Below the pieces are notes generated by a model. The model was given only the letters and a program-made list of their open reading frames with translations, did not search any database and was not told where the DNA came from. From positions 1 to 64,000 of the forward strand of contig JBHORC010000038.1 of NCBI GenBank assembly GCA_042408445.1: 64,000 bases of DNA, given 5' to 3'. Position 1 is the first letter of the stretch, and every line of letters starts with the position of its first letter. Origin of the DNA: CF-46 sp042408445. Its GTDB lineage: Bacteria > Chloroflexota > Limnocylindria > Limnocylindrales > CSP1-4. A program made the translations under genes and the position numbers. Positions 25,980-34,097 of this stretch are shown here, piece after piece.

Positions 25980-27140
25980 GTGACCGGCGCCGCGACATTC
26001 ACGGTCGAGGTTCCGCCGCCCGGGGATGGCTCGACGCGCGCCCGGACCGGACGGCTGGCGCTGACGCATGGCGTGGTCGAGACGCCACAGTTCATGCCGG
26101 TCGGCACGAACGCCACCGTCAAGGCGCTCCATCCGGACGATCTTCGCGACGTCGGCGCGTCGATCATCCTCAGCAACACGTATCACCTGTACCTCCGGCC
26201 GGGGGCGGAGCGGATCGGCCGGCTCGGTGGGCTGCATCGGTTCATGGCCTGGGACCGGCCGATCCTCACGGACTCCGGTGGCTTCCAGGTCGTCTCGTTG
26301 GGCGACCTGCGGGTCGTGGACGAGGATGGCGTCACGTTCCGGAGCCACCTCGACGGCTCGACCCATCGATTCACGCCGGAGATCGCGATCGGCGTCCAGG
26401 AGCTGCTCGGCTCGGACGTCGCCGTCGCGTTCGATCAGCCCGTGTTCCCGTCGTCGCCGCGTGCCGTCGTCGCGGATGCGACCGCGCGGACCCACCGCTG
26501 GGCCGAACGGTCGCTCGCCGCGCACCACCGCGACGACCAGGCGCTGTTCGGGATCGTCCAGGGTGGCCTGGACCCGGAGCTGCGCGCGGAGAGCACGCGG
26601 TTCATCGCCTCGTTGCCGTTCGACGGGATCTGCCTGGGCGGGCTCGCGGGCGACGAGACCCCGGACCAGCGCAACGCCACCCTCGATGTCGCGGTGCCGC
26701 TGCTGGCGGACGACCCCCGTCCCCGCTACCTCATGGGGCTCGGGTCACCCGCGGACCTGCTCGAGGCGGTGCACCGGGGAGTCGACCTGTTCGACTCCGT
26801 GCTCCCGGCCCGTGTCGCCCGGAACGGCCAGCTGTGGGTCCCGGGCGGCCGCCTGAACCTCCGGAACCAGCGCTATCTCGACGATCCGGAGCCGGTCCAG
26901 GCCGACTGTCGGTGCCTGCTCTGCCGGTCGTTCTCGCGCGCCTATCTCGCCCACCTGTTCCGGGCCAAGGAGCTGCTCGCGTACCGTCTGGCAACTTGTC
27001 ACAACCTGACCTTCACCCTAGACTTCATGGCCAGGATCCGCACCGCGATCCGGTCCGGAATCTTCCCCGCTGAGCTGCCGCGACTGGCCCTGCGCGCGGG
27101 TCCGTCAACTCGCAGTGAAGCCGCGGAGCAGTCCGCGTGA
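25980..27140 (+). CDS. tgt: tRNA-guanine transglycosylase (queuosine pathway)
   Basis: Exchanges G34 for preQ1 in tRNAs with GUN anticodons; 386 residues. The catalytic Asp and neighbours lie in LTDSGGFQVVSLG, the nucleophile Asp in GVDLFDSVLPAR, and the zinc site in CRCLLC followed by His in RLATCHNL. No queA or preQ1 synthesis genes are in the window. GTG 25980 follows ruvB by 33 bases. Confidence 0.96.
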   Translation: MTGAATFTVEVPPPGDGSTRARTGRLALTHGVVETPQFMPVGTNATVKALHPDDLRDVGASIILSNTYHLYLRPGAERIGRLGGLHRFMAWDRPILTDSGGFQVVSLGDLRVVDEDGVTFRSHLDGSTHRFTPEIAIGVQELLGSDVAVAFDQPVFPSSPRAVVADATARTHRWAERSLAAHHRDDQALFGIVQGGLDPELRAESTRFIASLPFDGICLGGLAGDETPDQRNATLDVAVPLLADDPRPRYLMGLGSPADLLEAVHRGVDLFDSVLPARVARNGQLWVPGGRLNLRNQRYLDDPEPVQADCRCLLCRSFSRAYLAHLFRAKELLAYRLATCHNLTFTLDFMARIRTAIRSGIFPAELPRLALRAGPSTRSEAAEQSA

Positions 27141-27182
27141 ATGGCCGTTCGGTAGCCTGCGTCCCAACGCGGAGGAGCAACG

Positions 27183-27353
27183 ATGGGCTCACGAGATCGT
27201 CCCCACCGCGAGCAGAAGAAGAAGCCGAAGGACAAGTCGGGCCAGCCGAAGCTGACGTCGCTTTCGGAGCCGCCGCCCACCCAGGCGGAGCTGATCCGGA
27301 AGGAACGCAAGCCGCGGAAGGTCGTGGACGACGAGACCACCGAGGAAGGCTGA
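27183..27353 (+). CDS. Small charged protein of unknown function (56 residues)
   Basis: A short Lys/Glu/Pro-rich frame starting MGSRDRPHREQKKKPKDK and ending VVDDETTEEG, probably disordered. Support comes from a good GGAGG at 27171-27175, eight bases before ATG 27183, a TAGCCT -10-like box at 27153-27158, and placement in the otherwise empty gap between tgt and recA. I do not recognise a family. It resembles small basic proteins often left unannotated in high-GC genomes. Confidence 0.6.
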   Translation: MGSRDRPHREQKKKPKDKSGQPKLTSLSEPPPTQAELIRKERKPRKVVDDETTEEG

Positions 27354-27381
27354 TCGTCCAGGGTCCCGCCCGGGAGCGTGA

Positions 27382-27408
27382 CCTGTCGTACGGCCCCAGA
27401 TCGACAGG
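27382..27408 (+). promoter_or_regulatory. recA: Inverted repeat overlapping the recA ribosome-binding site
   Basis: CCTGTCG (27382-27388) is perfectly complementary to CGACAGG (27402-27408), with a 13-base loop. The right arm contributes the AGG of the AGGAG (27406-27410) that precedes recA. Folding would mask the Shine-Dalgarno sequence. The same repeat could be a repressor site, but it does not match the LexA boxes I know from actinobacteria or proteobacteria. Confidence 0.4.
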
Positions 27409-27422
27409 AGCGTGACGAACCC

Positions 27423-28508
27423 ATGGCGTTGACCGGCGAGCGGACGGCGGACGAGCGAAACGGCGGCGATCGGGCCGCGGATCGCGCCCAGGCGGAGCGG
27501 GGCAAGGCGGTCACGGCCGCCATCCAGGCGATCGAGAAGCAGTTCGGGACCGGCTCGATCATGAAGCTCGGTTCGAACTCGATCCAGGCGATCGACGTCA
27601 TCCCCACGGGCTCCATCGCGCTGGACCTGGCCCTCGGCGTCGGGGGGATTCCGCGCGGCCGGATCACCGAGATCTTCGGTCCGGAGTCGTCGGGCAAGAC
27701 GACCATCTGCCAGCACGTCATCGCCGAGGCCCAGCGACGGGGCGGCGTCGCCGCGTTCATCGACGTCGAGCATGCCCTGGATCCGGCCTACGCCCGGGCG
27801 TGCGGCGTCAACGTGGACGAGCTCCTCGTCAGCCAGCCGGACACCGGCGAGCAGGCCCTCGAGATCACCGAGACCCTCATCCGCTCCGGCGGGATCGACT
27901 GCGTCGTCGTCGACTCCGTGGCGGCCCTCGTGCCGCGGGCGGAGATCGAGGGCGAGATGGGCGACAGCTTCGTCGGGATCCAGGCCCGGCTGATGAGCCA
28001 GGCGCTCCGCAAGCTGACCGGTGCGGTGTCGCGGTCGAACACGTCGCTGATCTTCACGAACCAGCTTCGCGAGAAGATCGGCGTGATGTTCGGCAACCCG
28101 GAGACCACGCCGGGCGGCCGTGCCCTGAAGTTCTACGCCAGCGTCCGGCTCGACATCCGCCGGATCGAGACGATCAAGACCGGCACGGAGTCGGTCGGCA
28201 ACCGGGTCCGGATCAAGGTGGTGAAGAACAAGGTCGCGCCGCCGTTCCGTGTCGCCGAGTTCGACGTGATGTACGGCGAGGGCGTCTCGAAGGAGGGCGG
28301 CCTGCTGGACGTCGGCGTCGCGATGAGCATCGTGACGAAGACCGGGGCCTGGTTCACGTTCGAGGAGACGCGTCTGGGCCAGGGGCGCGAGGCCTCGAAG
28401 GACTTCCTGAAGGCGAACCCGGACGTCGCGGCGGAGATCGACCGCCGGATCCGCGGCAAGATCAACGAGATCGACCTGCCGGTCGAGGGGATCGAAGAGG
28501 CCGAGTAG
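27423..28508 (+). CDS. recA: Recombinase RecA
   Basis: DNA strand-exchange ATPase and SOS coprotease; 361 residues. Walker A GPESSGKTT (about 85), Walker B VVVDSVAAL, loop L1 region GEMGDSF, loop L2 with NQLREKIGVMFGNPETTPGG and a short C-terminal domain. ATG 27423 is chosen; the first 25 residues are hydrophilic, and the conserved core starts at KAVTAAIQAIEKQFG. recX follows after 19 bp, the usual pairing. Confidence 0.97.
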   Translation: MALTGERTADERNGGDRAADRAQAERGKAVTAAIQAIEKQFGTGSIMKLGSNSIQAIDVIPTGSIALDLALGVGGIPRGRITEIFGPESSGKTTICQHVIAEAQRRGGVAAFIDVEHALDPAYARACGVNVDELLVSQPDTGEQALEITETLIRSGGIDCVVVDSVAALVPRAEIEGEMGDSFVGIQARLMSQALRKLTGAVSRSNTSLIFTNQLREKIGVMFGNPETTPGGRALKFYASVRLDIRRIETIKTGTESVGNRVRIKVVKNKVAPPFRVAEFDVMYGEGVSKEGGLLDVGVAMSIVTKTGAWFTFEETRLGQGREASKDFLKANPDVAAEIDRRIRGKINEIDLPVEGIEEAE

Positions 28509-28527
28509 CGGCCGCGCCGCTGCTGAC

Positions 28528-29142
28528 ATGGCGGAGCGACGACCGGCCGGGTCGCGCGCGGAGCGGCAGGCACGCCGCGCGGAGGTCGATGACCCGGAGG
28601 TCGTTCTCGCCGCGGGCCTCCGCTTCCTCGAGGCGCGGTCGCGATCCGTTGCCGAGGTCCGTCGCCGGCTGTCGCAGGCCGGCTACCGGGCGGAGCTGAT
28701 TGAAGGCACGATCATCCGACTGACGGAGCTCGGGATGCTGGATGACGCCGCGTTCGCGGCGCAGTGGGTCGAGTCCCGGGACCGGGCCCATCCGCGGGGC
28801 GAACACGCCCTGATCATCGAGCTCCGCCAGAAGGGGATCGACGCGCCGACGATCGCCGCGACCCTGAAGACCCGGCGCGAGGCGGCGGTTCGCTGGGAGG
28901 ATGGTCCGGCGAGCGATGTCGCGGCTGCGCCGGCGCCGGACGAGCCGAGCCCGGATCTCGCGGCGGCCCGCCGGCTCCTCGCCCGGAACGCCCGGGCGCT
29001 CGCCCGGGTCGAGGACCCGCGCCTGAGGCGACAGCGCGCCTACGCGCTCCTCGCCCGGAACGGCTTCGACCCCGACACCTGTCGCGAGGTCGCCGCAGAA
29101 TCCACGAGGGAGACGGCCTCGGAAACGGATCCCGCCGACTAG
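28528..29142 (+). CDS. recX: Regulatory protein RecX
   Basis: Inhibitor of RecA filaments; 204 residues built from three-helix repeats: AAGLRFLEARSRSVAEVRRRL, LTELGMLDDAAFAAQWVESR and RQRAYALLARNGFDPDTCREV. An Ala/Pro-rich linker of about 30 residues separates the second and third repeats. It is cotranscribed with recA, as in many bacteria. The stop lies four bases from the 3' end of the convergent monooxygenase gene. Confidence 0.9.
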   Translation: MAERRPAGSRAERQARRAEVDDPEVVLAAGLRFLEARSRSVAEVRRRLSQAGYRAELIEGTIIRLTELGMLDDAAFAAQWVESRDRAHPRGEHALIIELRQKGIDAPTIAATLKTRREAAVRWEDGPASDVAAAPAPDEPSPDLAAARRLLARNARALARVEDPRLRRQRAYALLARNGFDPDTCREVAAESTRETASETDPAD

Positions 29143-29145
29143 GGA

Positions 29146-30396
29146 TCAGTCGAGTGCGGCGACAACCTCGCGGGCGTCGCGGACCACGGCGATGAGGTTC
29201 GCGGACCCCATGTCCACGAGCCACGGCGTCCCGACGAACGCGAGCCCCGGCACAGCCGTCGTTCCGGCCGTCTGGCGCGGGAGCCCGAACTCGTCGAGGA
29301 CGGGGATGTCGATCCAGTCGAACGCCGGGCGATAGCCGCTCGTCCAGACGATCGAGCCGATGCCGGCGCGGGCGAGGTCGATCCCGGCGACCTCGGGCGG
29401 TTCGAAGGTCCCTGGTTCGAGGACCTCGGCAGGGAAGGGCTGCCCCGTCGCCTCGACGTACCCGTCGAACAGCGGCTGGAGTCGCTCCCCGAACCAGCCG
29501 TCGACGAACCGCAGGGTCGCCGCGAGATCCGTTGCGAAGGTGGCCCGGTGGCCGTCGGCGCCGACCAGCCGCCCGACGACCCGAATGCCCTCGGCGGCCA
29601 TCCGCCGCAGGTCCACGTCGTGGCCGCCGCCATGGCCCGAGAGCTGGGGATTGCAGACGAATCGCGCGGCCGGCGAGGCGAGGCCCGCCGCGCTCGGAAG
29701 GGGCGTCCCGACGGCGCCGCCACGCATCGCCAGCTCGCGGAGCCACCAGAAGATGTCGCGGCCGCGGTATCGACGCGGCGCCCGGCCGCAACGGCCCACG
29801 GACAGCGTCACGTCCCGTCCGGCGGCCCGCAGCTCCTCGGCGAGCTGCACGCCCGTCTGGCCGGATCCGACGAGGAGGACGCCACCGGGCGGAAGCGCAT
29901 CGGGCGTCCGGTAGGAGTGGGAGTGGATCTGCTCCATCGAGCGGTCGAACCCGGCCCCGATCTCGGGGATCCGAGGCACCTGGAACGGGCCGCCCGCCAC
30001 GACCACATTCCGCGCGTCGACGGTCCCGCGGCTGGTCGTGATCCGGAACCGCGCGCCGGCCTCGTCGGGCGCCTCGAGCCGCGTGACATCGGTCTCGAGC
30101 TCGACTGGTGCCTGGATCGCGGCCGCATATGCCCGGAAGTGGGCGATGAGCTCGTCCCGCGGCATGTAGCCGTCGGGATCGTCGCCCTGGTAGTCGAAGC
30201 CCGGCACGGACGTGGTCCAGTTCGGCGAGACGAGGCGGAACGCGTCCCAGCGATCCTGCCAGCCGCCACCGAGCGTGGAGCGACGCTCGAACAGGACGTG
30301 CTCGTGGCCGGTCTCGCTCAGCAGCCGGCTCACGATCAGGCCCGCCTGACCGGCGCCCACGACCACCGTCTCGATCGACCTCGACCGACCGCTCAT
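29146..30396 (-). CDS. Flavin-dependent monooxygenase-like NAD(P)/FAD oxidoreductase
   Basis: Two-dinucleotide-fold flavoprotein of 416 residues. The FAD motif is VVVGAGQAGL near residue 10, followed by FERRSTLGGGWQDRWDAF. The FMO-like region FDRSMEQIHSHSYR precedes the NADPH motif LLVGSGQTGVQLAEEL. Such proteins hydroxylate soft nucleophiles or act as siderophore/amine oxygenases; the substrate is unknown. ATG 30396 has AGGAGGG five bases away on the minus strand, favouring it over an upstream extension. Confidence 0.85.
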   Translation of the reverse strand: MSGRSRSIETVVVGAGQAGLIVSRLLSETGHEHVLFERRSTLGGGWQDRWDAFRLVSPNWTTSVPGFDYQGDDPDGYMPRDELIAHFRAYAAAIQAPVELETDVTRLEAPDEAGARFRITTSRGTVDARNVVVAGGPFQVPRIPEIGAGFDRSMEQIHSHSYRTPDALPPGGVLLVGSGQTGVQLAEELRAAGRDVTLSVGRCGRAPRRYRGRDIFWWLRELAMRGGAVGTPLPSAAGLASPAARFVCNPQLSGHGGGHDVDLRRMAAEGIRVVGRLVGADGHRATFATDLAATLRFVDGWFGERLQPLFDGYVEATGQPFPAEVLEPGTFEPPEVAGIDLARAGIGSIVWTSGYRPAFDWIDIPVLDEFGLPRQTAGTTAVPGLAFVGTPWLVDMGSANLIAVVRDAREVVAALD

Positions 30397-30606
30397 CGCC
30401 CTCCTGCTCCCGTCACCGGCTGCCGGCCTCGCACCGTAGTAGGCTAGGCCCCAGATTTCAACACGCGTCGCCCACGCGACGCAGCCCAGGCAACCGGCGT
30501 TCGTCACCGCCCACGACCGGCCCATCGGTCGATTCGCCGTTCCGACGCGGACGACGCCCGGATCGAACGTCAACCTCCGGCGGACCTCGCCGGACGGGAG
30601 GTAGAA

Positions 30607-32136
30607 ATGGAACCACTCGTGGTCGTCGCGGTGGCGCTCGTCGCCGCCGTCGGCGGAGCCGCGCTCGGCATGGTGCTGCGCGGCATGTACGCGTCACAGT
30701 CCATGAAGGCCGCCCAGGCCGAGGCCCGCCGGATCGAGGCGGAGGCGCGCGCTCGCCAGAAGGAGCTGATCCTCGAGGCGAAGGACGAGAAGCTCCGCCT
30801 CCAGCGCGAGGCCGAGGACGAGGCCCGCGCCAAGCGGAACGAGCTCTCGCAGCTGGAGCGGCGACTCCTGTCCCGCGACGAGCAGCTCGATCAGCGGACG
30901 GACATGCTCGAGCAGCGCGATCGCAAGCTCCTCGAGCGCGAGCGGGATCTCGACAAGGCCCGTGAGGACCTCGCCCGGGCACATCAGGAACAGGTCGAGG
31001 CGCTCGAGCGGGTCAGCGGGGTCAGCGCCGAGGACGCGAAGGGCCTCCTCCTGGAGGCGGTCCGCGAGGAGGCGGAGCACGACGCGGTGAAGCTCGCCCG
31101 CTCGATCGAGCGACGAGCCCGCGACGAGGCCGAGGAGAAGGCCCGCGACATCGTCGTCACCGCCATCCAGCGGGTCGCTGCAGACCACACGGCGGAGCAC
31201 ACCGTCACGGTCGTGCACCTGCCAAATGACGAGATGAAGGGCCGGATCATCGGCCGCGAGGGTCGCAACATCCGGGCGCTCGAGCAGGCGACGGGCGTCG
31301 ACCTGATCATCGACGACACCCCGGAGTCCGTCGTCCTCTCCGGCTTCGATCCGGTGCGCCGCGAGGTCGCCCGCGTCGCCCTGACCAAGCTCATCGGCGA
31401 CGGCCGAATCCACCCCGGCCGAATCGAGGAGGTCGTCGCCAAGGCGCGCGCCGAGGTCGACCTGCTCATCCGCCAGGCCGGCGAGGCAGCGGCGTATGAA
31501 GCCGGCGTTCCCGGCCTCCCGCCGGAGCTGATCAAGCTCCTCGGCCGGCTCAAGTACCGGACGAGCTACGGCCAGAACGTCCTGAATCACGTCGTCGAGA
31601 CGAGCCGGCTCGCGGCGGTGATCGCCGGCGAGATCGGGGCCGACATCCAGATCGCCAAGACCGGCGGGCTCCTGCACGACATCGGGAAGGCGGTCGACCA
31701 CGAGGTCGAGGGGCCGCACGCCGCGATCGGCGGCCAGATCGCCCAGCGGAACAATCTCTCGCCGAAGGTCGTGAACGCGATCGCCGCCCACCACCAGGAG
31801 ATCGAGTACACCTGCCTCGAGTCGCCGATCGTCCAGATCGCCGACGCGATCAGCGCGTCGCGGCCCGGCGCACGCGGCGAGACGATGGACGCCTACGTGA
31901 AGCGCCTGGAGGATCTCCAGGCGATTGCCGACAGCTTCGAGGGCGTGGAGCGCTCGTTCGCCGTCCAGGCCGGCCGCGAGGTCCGGATCCTCGTCCGGCC
32001 GGACGAGATCGACGACCTGACCGCGTCCCGGCTGGCCCGCGACATCGTCCGGAAGATCGAGGAGCAGCTGACCTACCCGGGCCAGATCAAGGTCACGGTC
32101 ATCCGCGAGACCCGCGCCGTCGAGTACGCGAAGTAG
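30607..32136 (+). CDS. rny: Ribonuclease Y
   Basis: Membrane-anchored endoribonuclease that starts mRNA decay in many Gram-positive bacteria; 509 residues. One N-terminal helix (3-25) is followed by a long Glu/Arg/Ala coiled coil (35-190), a KH RNA-binding domain (MKGRIIGREGRNIRALE, about 212-228) and a metal-dependent HD domain with LLHDIGKA (about 355). GGGAGG precedes ATG 30607. A YmdB-like phosphoesterase follows, matching the conserved rny-ymdB pair. Confidence 0.96.
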   Translation: MEPLVVVAVALVAAVGGAALGMVLRGMYASQSMKAAQAEARRIEAEARARQKELILEAKDEKLRLQREAEDEARAKRNELSQLERRLLSRDEQLDQRTDMLEQRDRKLLERERDLDKAREDLARAHQEQVEALERVSGVSAEDAKGLLLEAVREEAEHDAVKLARSIERRARDEAEEKARDIVVTAIQRVAADHTAEHTVTVVHLPNDEMKGRIIGREGRNIRALEQATGVDLIIDDTPESVVLSGFDPVRREVARVALTKLIGDGRIHPGRIEEVVAKARAEVDLLIRQAGEAAAYEAGVPGLPPELIKLLGRLKYRTSYGQNVLNHVVETSRLAAVIAGEIGADIQIAKTGGLLHDIGKAVDHEVEGPHAAIGGQIAQRNNLSPKVVNAIAAHHQEIEYTCLESPIVQIADAISASRPGARGETMDAYVKRLEDLQAIADSFEGVERSFAVQAGREVRILVRPDEIDDLTASRLARDIVRKIEEQLTYPGQIKVTVIRETRAVEYAK

Positions 32137-32190
32137 CGGCGGCGCGCCACGGGACAGAGCCGCCACCGACGGCTCATTCGATCTGTCCGG

Positions 32191-32196
32191 TATCGT
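32191..32196 (+). promoter_or_regulatory. Probable leaderless promoter of the YmdB-like gene
   Basis: TATCGT with a seven-base gap to GTG 32204 and no Shine-Dalgarno sequence. It allows expression separate from rny. Confidence 0.5.
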
Positions 32197-32203
32197 CCCG
32201 AGC

Positions 32204-33085
32204 GTGACCGCTCAACCAGCTCCCGAGTCCCCGCTCGGCCGCACCCGCCCCGGCAATCCGGCGAACGGCAACGCGCCGCGGCCGGCGGGCGCCTGTCGCG
32301 TCCTGATGATCGGCGACATGATCGGGAAGCCGGGCCGCGTCGCAGTCGAGCAGGTCCTGCCCGGGCTGCGGGAAGAGCGCGGGATCGACTTCGTCACCGC
32401 CAACGGTGAGAACGTCGCCGGCGGGATGGGGCTCACCCCGTCGACCGCCGAAGCGCTGTTCGGGGCCGGGGTCGACGTGATCACCTCCGGCAACCACATC
32501 TGGGACAAGCGGGAGATCTATCCGTACCTGGAGTCCAGCGATCGCGTCCTCCGGCCGCTCAACTACGGGACCACCGGCGTGCCGGGTCGCGGCTGGGGCG
32601 CGTACCAGGCGCTCGACGGAACGGACCTCGCCGTCATCAACCTCCAGGGCCGCACGTACATGCAGCCGATCGAGAACCCGTTCACGGATGCCGACGCGCT
32701 CCTCGACGAATCGTCGGAGCCGCTGCCGCCCGTCCGGCTCGTCGACTTCCACTGCGAGCTGACGTCGGAGAAGAACGCTCTCGGTCTCCACCTCGACGGG
32801 CGGGTGAGCGTCGTCGTCGGGACCCACACCCACGTCGTGACCGGTGACGAGCGGATCCTGCCCGGCGGGACCGCCTACCAGACGGATCTCGGCATGACGG
32901 GGCCGATCTGGAGTGTGATCGGGTTCGACCCGAAGACGGTCCTGCCGCGGTTCATCAACGCGCTGCCGACGCGCTTCGAGGTCGGCGATGGGCCGGTGAT
33001 CTTCAACGCCGCCCAGATCGACATCGACCCGGCGACCGGCCGCGCCCTCGCGATCGAGCGGATCGCCCGCCTCGTCGAGGTCTAG
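32204..33085 (+). CDS. YmdB-like metallophosphoesterase (TIGR00282 family)
   Basis: Binuclear calcineurin-like phosphodiesterase; the Bacillus homologue hydrolyses 2',3'-cyclic nucleotides and affects biofilm fate. It has 293 residues. Metal-site motifs are VLMIGDMIGKPGR, VTANGENVAGG, TSGNHIWDK, VDFHCELTSEK and VVGTHTHVVTGDERIL. The first 30 residues are a Pro/Gly-rich extension before the core. The downstream PHP gene starts 7 bp after the stop. Confidence 0.92.
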   Translation: MTAQPAPESPLGRTRPGNPANGNAPRPAGACRVLMIGDMIGKPGRVAVEQVLPGLREERGIDFVTANGENVAGGMGLTPSTAEALFGAGVDVITSGNHIWDKREIYPYLESSDRVLRPLNYGTTGVPGRGWGAYQALDGTDLAVINLQGRTYMQPIENPFTDADALLDESSEPLPPVRLVDFHCELTSEKNALGLHLDGRVSVVVGTHTHVVTGDERILPGGTAYQTDLGMTGPIWSVIGFDPKTVLPRFINALPTRFEVGDGPVIFNAAQIDIDPATGRALAIERIARLVEV

Positions 33086-33092
33086 ATCGGCG

Positions 33093-34097
33093 ATGGGAGA
33101 CGCCGCGAAGGATCCGGGGACGTCGCCGTCGCGACCCCGCCGAGGACGCCACGCCGGGCAACACGAGCCGATGCCTGGCGGCGGTGGGGCGTCCGTCGTC
33201 GACCTCCACACCCACACCCTCCGCTCGGATGGCGTCCTCGAGCCGGTCGAGCTGGTCCGCGCCGCCGCGGAGGCCGGCATCCGGACGCTCGCGATCACGG
33301 ATCACGACACCCTCGCCGCGTACCGCGATCTCGTCCTCGGCCGCGCGATGCCGGCGCCCATCGAGCTGATCCCCGGCGTCGAGATCAACGCGCTGGCGGG
33401 CGGGATCCGGCTCGCCGAGGGCGAGCTCCACATCCTTGGGTTCGGGATGGATCCCGACGACGAGGCGTTCGAGGCGGCGCTGGCGAGGCAGCGTGCTGCC
33501 CGCCGCGTCCGGTTCGAGCGAACCGTGGAGCGGCTCCGCGAGATCGGCCTGCCGATCGACGACGAGCTGGCGACGATCCAGCGGCAGGCGGACGATGCCC
33601 TCGGCCGCCCGACGATCGGCCGCGCGCTGATCGCCGCCGGCCACGCCACGAGCGTCGAGGACGCGTTCCGGCGCCTCATCGGCTGGGGAGGGCCGGCGTA
33701 CGTCTCCCGGGAGGGGATGGGGCCGCGCGAGGCGATCGAGGCAATCCGGGCAGCCGGCGGCGTCCCGTCGCTCGCCCACTTCTCGGAGGCGCCGTCGCAG
33801 GTCGCGCTCCTCCGCGAGCTGGCCGACATCGGCCTTGCAGGCCTCGAGGTCTTCTACATCTCGTTCGCTCCCGAGACGGTCGAAGCGGTCGGCGCGGTCG
33901 CGGAGTCGCTCGGGCTCATCGCGACCGGCGGGTCGGACTATCACGGCGACACGTCGACGTACGGCGAGGCCCACGCCGCGCTGAACGTGCCGGAGACCGT
34001 TGGTCAGGTCGTCCGCGACGCGATCGACGTGGCGCAGGACGCGCGCGGCGGCTCGGAGGCGAGTGGCGGCACGTCGCATACCATCGCCGGGCGATGA
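33093..34097 (+). CDS. PHP-domain metal-dependent phosphoesterase (TrpH/YciV-like)
   Basis: A 334-residue PHP protein with metal-ligand motifs VDLHTHTLRSDG, AITDHDTLAAY, ELIPGVEIN and GGSDYHGD. The layout, with a helical insert (KQRAARRVRFERTVERLREIG-like region), matches TrpH/YciV, reported to act as a 5'-3' exonuclease or RNase on short substrates. The N-terminal 30 residues are low-complexity. It overlaps miaB by four bases (ATGA). It is not the obvious source of the missing histidinol-phosphatase. Confidence 0.85.
   Translation: MGDAAKDPGTSPSRPRRGRHAGQHEPMPGGGGASVVDLHTHTLRSDGVLEPVELVRAAAEAGIRTLAITDHDTLAAYRDLVLGRAMPAPIELIPGVEINALAGGIRLAEGELHILGFGMDPDDEAFEAALARQRAARRVRFERTVERLREIGLPIDDELATIQRQADDALGRPTIGRALIAAGHATSVEDAFRRLIGWGGPAYVSREGMGPREAIEAIRAAGGVPSLAHFSEAPSQVALLRELADIGLAGLEVFYISFAPETVEAVGAVAESLGLIATGGSDYHGDTSTYGEAHAALNVPETVGQVVRDAIDVAQDARGGSEASGGTSHTIAGR

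Noticed and set aside
33093..34097. PHP protein as the missing histidinol-phosphatase
   Set aside because: Its motifs and insert fit TrpH/YciV, and it lies 15 kb from the his genes in an RNA-processing neighbourhood.
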